From Variovorax sp. Root411 (GTDB lineage: Bacteria > Pseudomonadota > Gammaproteobacteria > Burkholderiales > Burkholderiaceae_C), in the NCBI RefSeq assembly GCF_001425205.1, contig NZ_LMDW01000016.1:682001-746000 (forward strand): a stretch of 64,000 nt of DNA, written 5' to 3'. The notes beneath the pieces were generated by a model, which saw nothing but the letters and a program-made list of their open reading frames with translations, ran no database searches and was not told the DNA's origin. Position numbers and translations under genes: made by a program. The first letter of the stretch is position 1, and each line of letters opens with the position of its first letter. Positions 52,669 to 62,456 of this stretch are shown here, one piece after another.

Positions 52669-53973
52669 TCAGGCCGGACCGCGGAGCGCGGCGGCGCGGC
52701 CCCGCTCCATATGGATCGGCAGCAACAACAGCAGCCCCGCCACGAACAGCACCGCCGTCGAGAGAATCGCGATGCGCTGGTTGCCGCCCGTCATCCAGGT
52801 GATGGCGCCGAAGCTCAGCGGACCGATGATGCTGGCAAGCCGGGTCGCGAAGGTCCAGAGCCCGAAGAACTCCGCGAGCTGCTGCGGCGGCGCCAGATAG
52901 CCGGTCATGGCGCGACCGGCCGACTGGCTCGATCCCATGGCCAGCCCCGCAATGGCAGCCGCCCACCAGAAGCCGCCCTTGGTCGTCACCAGCGCGGCGA
53001 TCACGCAGACCGCGATCCACGCGGCCAGCGTGGCGGCCAGTGAAATCTTGTGGCCGATGCGGTCCTGGATGTAGCCGAAGCCGAAGGCGCCCAGCGCCGC
53101 CGCGATGTTGAGCACGAAGATCAGCACCATGGTCTCGCTCGCGACGAAGCCGATCACCTGCTCCGCATAGATCGCAGCAAGCGTGATGGCGACCGCCACG
53201 CCGCCCTGGTAGCAGACCGTGCAGGCCAGCAGCCACATGAAGTCGCGGTAGGCCCGCGCCTGCCGGAACGTGGCACGCAATTGCCGCCAGGCACCGAGTT
53301 CGACATCCACCGTTCGGGGCTGCGCGCGCTCGGGCAGCAGCACGAAGGTGGCGCAGGCGGCCGCGCCGTAGATGGCCGCCGTGATCAGCATCGTGACCGG
53401 CACGAAGTGCGCCGCCGGCAAGCCCTTCGATTGCGACCACAGCACATAGGCCAGGCAGATGCCCAGGGCCAGCATGCCGCCGACATAGCCGAAGGCCCAG
53501 CCCCACCCGCTCACCTTGCCCATGCCCTCGGCAGTGGCGAGTTCAGGCAGGAAGGCGCCCGTGAGGGACTCGCCATAGGAATAGAAGGCGTTGGAGACGA
53601 TGACCAGCGCCATCGCCAGTGCGACGCCGGAAGTGCCCGAAAAGCCGGGCGTGATTGCGAGCGCCGCCGTTGCAAGGACGCAGCCGACGGTCGCGAAGAC
53701 GAGTACCCGCTTCTTGGCCGCACGGAGGTCGGCCCAGGCGCCGATGGCGGGCATCGTGAGCATCACGATCGCGTAGGAAGTGCTGAGTGCGGCTGTCCAG
53801 GCGAAGGCGGCCCACGGCGCGCCCTTGGCGACACCGCCCACGAAGTAGGCGGCGAACACTGCCGTGATGACGACCGTGGTGTAGCCCGAATTGGCGAAGT
53901 CGTACATCGCCCAGCCGAACACCTCGCGCTTGCGCACGCCTGGGCGCAGCGCGGAGGCGGGAAACAGGGCCAT
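52669..53973 (-). CDS. MFS transporter of the UMF1/Atg22-like group
   Basis: The 434-residue protein has about 12 membrane helices. The N-terminus KREVFGWAMYDFANSGYTTV is the hallmark of the UMF1 family (related to yeast Atg22), and GAWADLRAAKKRVL is the MFS loop 2-3 motif. GSSQSAGRAMTGYLAPPQQL in the second half is also conserved. The substrate is unknown; some relatives move amino acids. It is followed 24 bases upstream by the DUF6806-like gene on the same strand. Confidence 0.88.
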   Translation of the reverse strand: MALFPASALRPGVRKREVFGWAMYDFANSGYTTVVITAVFAAYFVGGVAKGAPWAAFAWTAALSTSYAIVMLTMPAIGAWADLRAAKKRVLVFATVGCVLATAALAITPGFSGTSGVALAMALVIVSNAFYSYGESLTGAFLPELATAEGMGKVSGWGWAFGYVGGMLALGICLAYVLWSQSKGLPAAHFVPVTMLITAAIYGAAACATFVLLPERAQPRTVDVELGAWRQLRATFRQARAYRDFMWLLACTVCYQGGVAVAITLAAIYAEQVIGFVASETMVLIFVLNIAAALGAFGFGYIQDRIGHKISLAATLAAWIAVCVIAALVTTKGGFWWAAAIAGLAMGSSQSAGRAMTGYLAPPQQLAEFFGLWTFATRLASIIGPLSFGAITWMTGGNQRIAILSTAVLFVAGLLLLLPIHMERGRAAALRGPA

Positions 53974-53997
53974 GAGGCCTTGTCTATGAAGTGCGGA

Positions 53998-54630
53998 TCA
54001 ATGCAGGTGGCGCGGACGGCGGCCGCCGCCGTGGCCACCGCCGCTGCCGGGACCGCCCGTGCCGCGCGGACGCTTGCCGATTTCGAGCGAGTTCACGAGC
54101 GCGTCGAAACGGTCGCTGAAGAGGCGGTCGATCTCGGAGACCACGCCACCCAGTTCGGCACCATCGAAATGGCGCTCCATGAGGTTCACGACGTCTTCCA
54201 CCAGCAGATCGCGCTGCACCTGCATGATCGCGGCTGGGTTCGGGCCGACGAACAGCATCAGGAAGTCGTCGCGCGACTCTTCCTCGGGATCGCCTTCTTC
54301 CTCGTCGAAGTCGGTGTCGTAGAAGGTGACCTCGATGGCCGCACCGCGCTCGGAGAGCTCGTTCAGGCCCATGCACATCTCGTCGAGGGCCTGGCGGAAG
54401 TCCTCATCGCCGGGCACGGTCCAGCACATCTGCAGCGTGTGGTCCTTCTGCTCGAAGCGGATGCCGGGTTCTTCTTCGTAGGTGCTGGTGGCACCGTCGG
54501 CCAGCGATTTGGCGCCAGCGTACTTCCAGAGCGGCTTGAGCGCCTCCTGGATCTGGTCGAAGGTCACGTCCGAACGCAGCGGCACATCGCCGTGCACATG
54601 GATCTCAAATGGAGCGTTGTAGCGAGGCAT
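53998..54630 (-). CDS. DUF6806-like acidic protein with Gly/His/Arg-rich tail
   Basis: The 210-residue cytoplasmic protein has no signal or membrane segment. The first half has mixed strands and helices (YNAPFEIHVHGDVPLRSDVT), followed by a very acidic loop (TDFDEEEGDPEEESRDD) and a helical segment (LLVEDVVNLMERHFDGAEL). The last 20 residues are a Gly/His/Arg tail (GSGGGHGGGRRPRHLH) that could bind metal or nucleic acid. I relate it to the Burkholderiales DUF6806 family from memory with moderate certainty. It is just downstream of the tRNA cluster. Confidence 0.7.
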   Translation of the reverse strand: MPRYNAPFEIHVHGDVPLRSDVTFDQIQEALKPLWKYAGAKSLADGATSTYEEEPGIRFEQKDHTLQMCWTVPGDEDFRQALDEMCMGLNELSERGAAIEVTFYDTDFDEEEGDPEEESRDDFLMLFVGPNPAAIMQVQRDLLVEDVVNLMERHFDGAELGGVVSEIDRLFSDRFDALVNSLEIGKRPRGTGGPGSGGGHGGGRRPRHLH

Positions 54631-54650
54631 CGAATGCTCCCTTGTAAGTG

Positions 54651-54742
54651 TGGTACCCGGAACGGGGGTCGAACCCGTATGCCCCGATTAAGGAAGCGGC
54701 GGATTTTAAGTCCGATGTGTCTACCAATTTCACCATCCGGGC
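54651..54742 (-). tRNA. tRNA-Leu (UAA anticodon)
   Basis: Read on the minus strand, acceptor GCCCGGA pairs with TCCGGGT. The D arm is TGGTGAAATTGGTAGACA, the anticodon loop CTTAAAA holds TAA, a long variable arm is present (class II), and the T arm is GGGTTCGACCCC. CCA is encoded. It is the last of a Gly-Cys-Leu cluster that matches the glyW-cysT-leuZ order of E. coli. Confidence 0.97.
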
Positions 54743-54841
54743 GTCAGGTTGAACATCGACGATAACCCAAACAAAACAAGCCCCGGCAACGTGGGTTGGC
54801 GGAGCTTGGTCGTCGGGGTCGATTCGAGTTGAACGAGAAGG

Positions 54842-54915
54842 TGGAGGCGCGACCCGGAGTCGAACCGGGCTAGACGGATTTGCAATCCGTTGCATAACCG
54901 CTTTGCTATCGCGCC
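54842..54915 (-). tRNA. tRNA-Cys (GCA anticodon)
   Basis: On the minus strand the acceptor GGCGCGA pairs with TCGCGCC. The anticodon loop TTGCAAA holds GCA, the T arm is CCGGTTCGACTCCGG, and CCA is encoded. It lies between tRNA-Gly and tRNA-Leu. Confidence 0.97.
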
Positions 54916-54944
54916 ACGCAGAAATACGAAATCGAACTAGCGAA

Positions 54945-54972
54945 AAAAAGGGAAGCTGCTGCTTCCCTTTTT
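54945..54972 (-). terminator. bidirectional terminator-like hairpin between tRNA-Gly and tRNA-Cys
   Basis: AAAAAGGGAAGC, the loop TGCT and GCTTCCCTTTTT form a stem flanked by A and T runs that would act in both directions. It lies directly after the 3' end of tRNA-Gly on the minus strand, inside the tRNA cluster. Confidence 0.75.
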
Positions 54973-54978
54973 CAAAAC

Positions 54979-55054
54979 TGGAGCGGGAAAAGAGTCTCGA
55001 ACTCTCGACCTCAACCTTGGCAAGGTTGCGCTCTACCAACTGAGCTATTCCCGC
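54979..55054 (-). tRNA. tRNA-Gly (GCC anticodon)
   Basis: On the minus strand acceptor GCGGGAA pairs with TTCCCGC. The D arm is TAGCTCAGTTGGTAGAGC, the anticodon loop TTGCCAA holds GCC, the T arm is GAGTTCGAGACTC, and CCA is encoded. It is the first gene of the tRNA cluster, behind its own promoter. Confidence 0.97.
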
Positions 55055-55068
55055 GTTTCGAGCCTCGA

Positions 55069-55098
55069 ATTATATATCAGTTTTTCGAGGCTTCACAA
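55069..55098 (-). promoter_or_regulatory. promoter of the tRNA cluster
   Basis: On the minus strand TTGTGA (55098-55093), an 18-base spacer and a perfect TATAAT (55074-55069) end about 15 bases before tRNA-Gly. It lies between the lon stop and the tRNA and overlaps an inverted repeat (AGCCTCGA and TCGAGGCT) that could also terminate lon. Confidence 0.7.
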
Positions 55099-55115
55099 GT
55101 TTTGCGATCAACCGG

Positions 55116-57557
<2,442 letters not shown>

Positions 57558-57580
57558 GCAGTTCCTTCGCGTCTTTGGCT

Positions 57581-58846
57581 TTAGGCCTTTTTCGCCGCTT
57601 CGCGGTACACGAGCAGCGGGGGCTTGTTTTCGTCGATGGTCGATTCCTCGACCACCACCTTGTCGACATTGGTCGCGTTCGGCAATTCGAACATGGTGTC
57701 GATCAGCGACTGTTCAAGGATCGAGCGCAGGCCGCGTGCGCCGGTCTTGCGGGCCAGCGCCTTGCGTGCGATCGCCTTGAGCGCCGCCGGACGGATCTCC
57801 AGGTCCACGCCTTCCATCTGCAGCAGCTTGGTGAACTGCTTCACCACGGCATTCTTGGGCTCGGTCAGGATCTGGACCAGCGCATCCTCGCTGAGTTCCG
57901 CGAGCGAGGCGACCACGGGCATCCGACCCACGAGTTCGGGAATCAGGCCGAACTTGATCAGGTCTTCAGGCTCGACTTCGCGGAACACCTCGGTGATGCT
58001 GCGCTGCGCCTTGCTCTTGACTGCGGCGCCGAAGCCGATACCCGAGGCCTCGGTGCGGTTTTCGATGACCTTCTCCAGGCCCGCGAACGCACCGCCGCAG
58101 ATGAACAGGATGTTGGTCGTGTCGATCTGCAAAAAGTCTTGGTTGGGGTGCTTGCGCCCGCCCTGCGGCGGCACGCTGGCCATGGTGCCTTCGATGAGCT
58201 TCAGCAGCGCCTGCTGCACACCCTCGCCCGACACGTCGCGCGTGATCGAGGGGTTGTCGGACTTGCGCGAGATCTTGTCGATTTCGTCGATGTAGACGAT
58301 GCCGCGCTGGGCGCGCTCGACCTCGTAGTTGCAGCTCTGCAGCAGCTTCTGGATGATGTTCTCGACGTCCTCGCCCACGTAGCCGGCTTCGGTCAGCGTG
58401 GTGGCGTCGGCCATCACGAACGGCACGTCGAGCATGCGCGCGAGCGTCTGCGCCAGCAGCGTCTTGCCCGAGCCCGTGGGGCCGATCAGCAGGATGTTGC
58501 TCTTGCTGAGTTCGACGTCGTCGCCCTTGGCCTTTTCCTTGTGGCGCAGGCGCTTGTAGTGGTTGTAGACGGCCACCGACAGCATGCGCTTGGCCGGCTC
58601 CTGGCCGATCACGTAGTTGTCGAGGTTGGTCTTGATCTCGAGCGGTGTCGGCAGGTCGCTGCGTGCTTCACGCGCCTCCTCGCCTGCGGGGAGCTCGTCG
58701 CGGATGATCTCGTTGCAAAGGTCGATGCACTCGTCGCAGATGAAGACCGAAGGGCCCGCGATCAGCTTCTTGACCTCGTGCTGGCTCTTGCCGCAGAACG
58801 AGCAATAAAGCGTTTTTTCGCTGGAGGAGCCTTTTTTATCGGCCAT
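57581..58846 (-). CDS. clpX: ClpX, ATPase subunit of ClpXP protease
   Basis: The 421-residue unfoldase recognises tagged substrates and feeds them to ClpP. The N-terminal zinc-binding Cys are at 15, 18, 37 and 40 (YCSFCGKS, ICDECIDL). Walker A is GPTGSGKTLLAQTLA, Walker B IVYIDEIDKI, pore loop GYVGEDVE, and sensor II is in TGARGLRSI. It lies between clpP (upstream, separated by a terminator) and lon. Confidence 0.97.
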   Translation of the reverse strand: MADKKGSSSEKTLYCSFCGKSQHEVKKLIAGPSVFICDECIDLCNEIIRDELPAGEEAREARSDLPTPLEIKTNLDNYVIGQEPAKRMLSVAVYNHYKRLRHKEKAKGDDVELSKSNILLIGPTGSGKTLLAQTLARMLDVPFVMADATTLTEAGYVGEDVENIIQKLLQSCNYEVERAQRGIVYIDEIDKISRKSDNPSITRDVSGEGVQQALLKLIEGTMASVPPQGGRKHPNQDFLQIDTTNILFICGGAFAGLEKVIENRTEASGIGFGAAVKSKAQRSITEVFREVEPEDLIKFGLIPELVGRMPVVASLAELSEDALVQILTEPKNAVVKQFTKLLQMEGVDLEIRPAALKAIARKALARKTGARGLRSILEQSLIDTMFELPNATNVDKVVVEESTIDENKPPLLVYREAAKKA

Positions 58847-58888
58847 GGACTTTTGCCTCGTTACAGGGTAGGGACAATGATAACTAAA

Positions 58889-58926
58889 CAAAAACGGCGT
58901 TTCCCGTGTGGAAAACGCCGTTTTTT
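58889..58926 (-). terminator. rho-independent terminator between clpP and clpX
   Basis: AAAACGGCGTTT and AAAACGCCGTTTTTT form a stem with A and T runs on both sides, so it can act on either strand. It would end or attenuate clpP transcription before clpX, implying that clpX-lon have their own promoter or depend on read-through. Confidence 0.8.
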
Positions 58927-58956
58927 GCCTTTTGCGCCACAGGGCGCCGGGCAGTT

Positions 58957-59565
58957 TCAACCGCGCTTGGCAACGACCTGGTCGACCAGACCGTATTCCT
59001 TGGCCTCGTCGGCCGTCAGGAAATAGTCGCGTTCGGTGTCGGTCTTGACTTTTTCCAGCGGCTGGCCGGTGCGTTCGGCCAGGATGCGGTTCATCTGGTC
59101 CTTGGTGCGCAGGATGTCGCGCGCATGGATCTCGATGTCGGTCGCCTGGCCGCGTGCGCCGCCAAGCACCTGGTGGATCATGATCTTCGAGTTGGGCAGC
59201 GAGAAGCGCTTGCCCTTTTCGCCAGCCGCCAGCAGGAAGGCGCCCATGCTGGCCGCGAAGCCGAGGCACATGGTCGACACGTCGGGCTTGATGAACTGCA
59301 TGGTGTCGTAGATCGCCATGCCGGCGCTCACGCTGCCGCCCGGGGAGTTGATGTAGAACGAGATGTCCTTGTCCGGGTTCTCGCTTTCGAGGAACAGCAG
59401 CTGCGCCACGACGAGGTTGGCCGTCTGGTCGTTGACCTCGCCCACCAGGAAAATGATGCGCTCCTTGAGGAGGCGCGAATAGATGTCGTAGGACCGCTCG
59501 CCGCGGCCCGATTGCTCGATGACCATCGGGACCATGCCGAGGCCTTGGATTTCCTGTGCGCTCAT
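58957..59565 (-). CDS. clpP: ClpP, proteolytic subunit
   Basis: The 202-residue serine peptidase forms the ClpXP barrel. The catalytic Ser is in CLGFAASMGAFLLA near 106, the His in KIMIHQVLGGARGQ near 131, and the Asp in TERDYFLTADEA near 180; the oxyanion GG is in NSPGGSVSAG. The start at 59565 (MSAQEIQG) fits the family; a longer in-frame extension upstream does not resemble ClpP. It follows tig as in most proteobacteria. Confidence 0.97.
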   Translation of the reverse strand: MSAQEIQGLGMVPMVIEQSGRGERSYDIYSRLLKERIIFLVGEVNDQTANLVVAQLLFLESENPDKDISFYINSPGGSVSAGMAIYDTMQFIKPDVSTMCLGFAASMGAFLLAAGEKGKRFSLPNSKIMIHQVLGGARGQATDIEIHARDILRTKDQMNRILAERTGQPLEKVKTDTERDYFLTADEAKEYGLVDQVVAKRG

Positions 59566-59623
59566 GAATTTGCTCTCCGAGAAATGGAATCGTTCGCTGT
59601 TTCTGAACTGTACGCCTGAGTGA

Positions 59624-59657
59624 AATGGGGCTCGTGCCGCAAAGCACAAGCCCCATT
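59624..59657 (-). terminator. stable hairpin between tig and clpP (attenuator or processing site)
   Basis: AATGGGGCTCGTGC (59624-59637) and GCACAAGCCCCATT (59644-59657) form a 14-base stem. The following run on the minus strand is only TTTC, so it is a weak terminator at best and may set the tig to clpP transcript ratio. Confidence 0.6.
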
Positions 59658-59680
59658 GGCATAGCGGGCGGCGACGGAAA

Positions 59681-60997
59681 TCAGCCCTGCTGCTGCGCCA
59701 TCAGTTCGTCGAACGACACCGACTTTTCGTTGACCTTGGCCTTGCCCAGGACGAAATCGGTCACGTTGTTCTCGATAACCACGGCTTCGACTTCGGCCAG
59801 GCGGTTGTTGTCGCTGAAGTACCAGCGCACCACGTCGGCCGGCTTTTCGTAGCTGGCGGCCAGCTCGTCGATGTGGGCCTTGATCTGCTCGGGCTTGGCC
59901 TGCAGGTTGTTGGCACGCACCAGTTCGGCCACCACCAGGCCCAGGCGCACGCGGCGCTCGGCTTGCGGTCGGAACACTTCGTCGGGGATCGGGGCCTTGT
60001 CGGCGTCCTTGATGCCGCGCTGCTTCAGTTCGGCGCGGGCGCCTTCGACCATGCGGCTGACTTCCGACTGCACGCTGGCGTTCGGCAGGTCGAGTTCGGC
60101 GTTGGCCACCAAGGCGTCCATCACGGCGTTCTTGTTGCGTGCCAGCAGACGGAACTTCACTTCGCGCTCGAGGTTGCGCTTGATGTCGGCGCGCAGGCCT
60201 TCGACGGTGGCTTCAGCGATGCCGAGCGACTTGGCGAGCTGTTCGTTGACTTCGGGCAGGTGCGAGGCTTCGATCTTCTTCAGCGTGACCATGAAGTCGG
60301 CCTGCTTGCCGGCCACGTCCTTGCCGTGGTAATCGGCTGGGAACGACAGCGGGAAGGTGCGGCTGTCGCCGGACTTCATGCCGCGCACGGCGTCTTCGAA
60401 TTCCTTGAGCATCTGGCCTTCGCCGACCACGAACTGGAAGTCTTCGGCCTTGCCGCCCTGGAAGGGCTCGCCGTCGATCTTGCCTTCGAAGTCGACGGTC
60501 ACGCGGTCGTCGTCCTGTGCGACGGCGTCTTGCGCGCGCTGGGCGAAGGTGCGGCGCTGCTTGCGCAGGATGTCGAGCGTCTTGTCGATGGCTTCGTCGC
60601 CCACTTCGGCCGAGAGCTTCTCGACTTCGGCGCCGGTCAGGTCGTTGATCTTGACTTCAGGGAACACTTCGAACACCGCGTCGAAGGCCAGCTCGCCTTC
60701 GGGCGACTCTTCCTTCTCGGTGATGCGGGGCTGGCCGGCCACGCGCAGCTTGGCTTCGTTGGCGGCTTGCGAGAAGGCCTCGCCGACCTTGTCGTTCATG
60801 ACTTCGTAGTGCACCGAGTAGCCATAGCGCTGGGCCACGACGTTCATCGGCACCTTGCCGGGACGGAAGCCGTCCATCTTGACGGTGCGCGCGAGCTTCT
60901 TGAGGCGCGAATCGACTTCGTTCTGGATGGTGCCGACCGGCAGGGTCAGCGTGATCTTGCGTTCGAGCTTCTCGAGAGTTTCAACGGTCACGGTCAT
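59681..60997 (-). CDS. tig: trigger factor, ribosome-associated chaperone and prolyl isomerase
   Basis: The 438-residue chaperone binds the ribosome exit tunnel. The ribosome-binding domain carries GFRPGKVPMNVVAQRYG, equivalent to the GFRxGKxP signature, near residue 44. A PPIase (FKBP-like) domain starts near 160 (DDRVTVDFEGKIDGEPFQGG), and a long helical C-terminal domain completes it. It is the first gene of the tig-clpP-clpX-lon block on the minus strand. Confidence 0.96.
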   Translation of the reverse strand: MTVTVETLEKLERKITLTLPVGTIQNEVDSRLKKLARTVKMDGFRPGKVPMNVVAQRYGYSVHYEVMNDKVGEAFSQAANEAKLRVAGQPRITEKEESPEGELAFDAVFEVFPEVKINDLTGAEVEKLSAEVGDEAIDKTLDILRKQRRTFAQRAQDAVAQDDDRVTVDFEGKIDGEPFQGGKAEDFQFVVGEGQMLKEFEDAVRGMKSGDSRTFPLSFPADYHGKDVAGKQADFMVTLKKIEASHLPEVNEQLAKSLGIAEATVEGLRADIKRNLEREVKFRLLARNKNAVMDALVANAELDLPNASVQSEVSRMVEGARAELKQRGIKDADKAPIPDEVFRPQAERRVRLGLVVAELVRANNLQAKPEQIKAHIDELAASYEKPADVVRWYFSDNNRLAEVEAVVIENNVTDFVLGKAKVNEKSVSFDELMAQQQG

Positions 60998-61264
60998 GAT
61001 GTCTTCCTGGTAAGGGGGCCGGTGCGCGGGGCCTGCATCTTTTTTATCAATACAGATCAAGGACTTACACGCGCTGGCGGGATTTATGCGGAGGCACGCG
61101 GGTGCCGCCTGCAAAACTGGGCAACCCGAGATTCTAATCCGCCGGGAAAGCGGGTTTTCACGAGGTCCTGGCGCGGCGCGAGCGATGGTCAGGCTTGACC
61201 AATATTCCAGTCGTAGAGTCGGTTCCGATTCGTCCCCTCTCCACAGGAACGCACAGGAAAAACC

Positions 61265-62185
61265 ATGCTTCAGCGACTGTTCACCGCCCTCGCCTTCACC
61301 CTTGTGGTGGCATTCGGCATGCCCTCGTTGGCACAGGCCAAGTCCGATTCGCCCGCCCCGGCCGAGCCCACCATCCAGCAGATCTACGAGGCCGCGAACG
61401 GCGGCAGGATGGCCGAGGCCGACACCATGATCGCAAAGGTGCTGAAGGACCACCCCAAAAGCGCCAAGGCCCATTTCGTCCAGGCCGAACTGCTCGCGGC
61501 GCAAGGCAAGCTCGACGGCGCGCGAAGCGCGCTGGCCCAGGCGAAGGCGCTCGCGCCCGACCTGTCTTTCGCCAAGCCCGAGGCCGTCGAGCGGCTGACG
61601 AACAAGCTCGACAAGCCCGCCGCCGCACCGACCCGGACCGAACCCGCGCGCATGAGCACACCAGCCCCGGCCGCGCCGCAGACCGAAGCCAGGAGCGGCT
61701 CGACGCCATGGCTGCCGATCGCGCTCGTGGGCTTGCTGGTCGTGGGTTACCTCGCCTTCCGTCGCCGGGTGGCGCCGCCCGTGGCCCAAGCCCCGTCGTA
61801 CGGCCCTGCGGCGGGCGCACCAGGCGCTGGATACGGAAGCTACGCGCCGGGCGGCAACTGGACGCCCGCGGCCCCTCCCGCAGCGGCTCCCGGCATGGGC
61901 CTGGGCTCGGCGCTGGCCACCGGTGCGGCGGTGGGCGTGGGCGCGGTGGTGGCCCAGGAGGCCGTGCGCCACTGGATGAACAACCGATCGGACAACGCCG
62001 ACCGGAACGACACATCTCACGTCGTCGACAGCGGCAACGCCGAGATGGGCCGCAGCCTCTGGCCTTCATCCTCGCCCTCCTCCGACCAGGCGCCCGAACG
62101 CATCGTCGACAACGACTTCGGCATCACCGATACCGGTTCGTGGGACGACGGGGGCAGCAGCGGCGACGACAACAGCGACTGGTGA
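61265..62185 (+). CDS. membrane protein with N-terminal TPR-like domain and acidic Ser/Gly/Trp tail
   Basis: The 306-residue protein begins with a signal peptide or anchor (about 1-25, AQA cut site). A TPR-like pair of helices follows (IQQIYEAANGGRMAEADTMI, AKAHFVQAELLAAQGKLDGA). A Pro/Ala-rich linker leads to one membrane helix near 150 (WLPIALVGLLVVGYLAF), then a Gly/Ala/Pro/Tyr-rich stretch, an Ala/Gly-rich helix near 220 (GSALATGAAVGVGAVVA) and an acidic tail ending GSSGDDNSDW. It resembles Burkholderiales tetratricopeptide proteins of unknown function. It is divergent from tig. Confidence 0.75.
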   Translation: MLQRLFTALAFTLVVAFGMPSLAQAKSDSPAPAEPTIQQIYEAANGGRMAEADTMIAKVLKDHPKSAKAHFVQAELLAAQGKLDGARSALAQAKALAPDLSFAKPEAVERLTNKLDKPAAAPTRTEPARMSTPAPAAPQTEARSGSTPWLPIALVGLLVVGYLAFRRRVAPPVAQAPSYGPAAGAPGAGYGSYAPGGNWTPAAPPAAAPGMGLGSALATGAAVGVGAVVAQEAVRHWMNNRSDNADRNDTSHVVDSGNAEMGRSLWPSSSPSSDQAPERIVDNDFGITDTGSWDDGGSSGDDNSDW

Positions 62186-62193
62186 AGGCACGC

Positions 62194-62232
62194 AAAAAAG
62201 AAAAAGCCCCGGTCTCTTTCGAAACCGGGGCT
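62194..62232 (-). terminator. terminator after tRNA-Leu(UAG)
   Basis: On the minus strand AAGCCCCGGTTTC, the loop GAAA and GAGACCGGGGCTT are followed by TTTCTTTTTT, a strong rho-independent terminator. It serves the tRNA-Leu gene and may also end the convergent TPR-like gene. Confidence 0.85.
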
Positions 62233-62268
62233 TCGTCAATGCCCGATGGAACGGGCGACTCGGCAGGC

Positions 62269-62355
62269 TGGTGCGCGGGGCCGGACTCGAACCGGCACGT
62301 TCTTGCGAACGTCAGGACCTAAACCTGGTGCGTCTACCAATTTCGCCACCCGCGC
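62269..62355 (-). tRNA. tRNA-Leu (UAG anticodon)
   Basis: On the minus strand acceptor GCGCGGG pairs with CCCGCGC (3' side). The D arm is TGGCGAAATTGGTAGACG, the anticodon loop TTTAGGT holds TAG, a long variable arm is present, the T arm is CCGGTTCGAGTCCGG, and CCA is encoded. Confidence 0.96.
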
Positions 62356-62456
62356 AATGCCAATCTTTCAGGTGAATGCAAAAGCGGACGGCCCCTTTGC
62401 GCCGTGGAACCCCACGGGCCAAAGACCATCCGCTTGAAATCGGTCAGCTTTCGATT

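Noticed and set aside
59566..59649. A longer start for ClpP
   Set aside because: The extension is not ClpP-like, and MSAQEIQG starts at the usual place relative to the mature enzyme.
61081..61200. A tRNA or other RNA gene upstream of the TPR-like protein gene
   Set aside because: No cloverleaf could be drawn, and no conserved RNA pattern was recognised.
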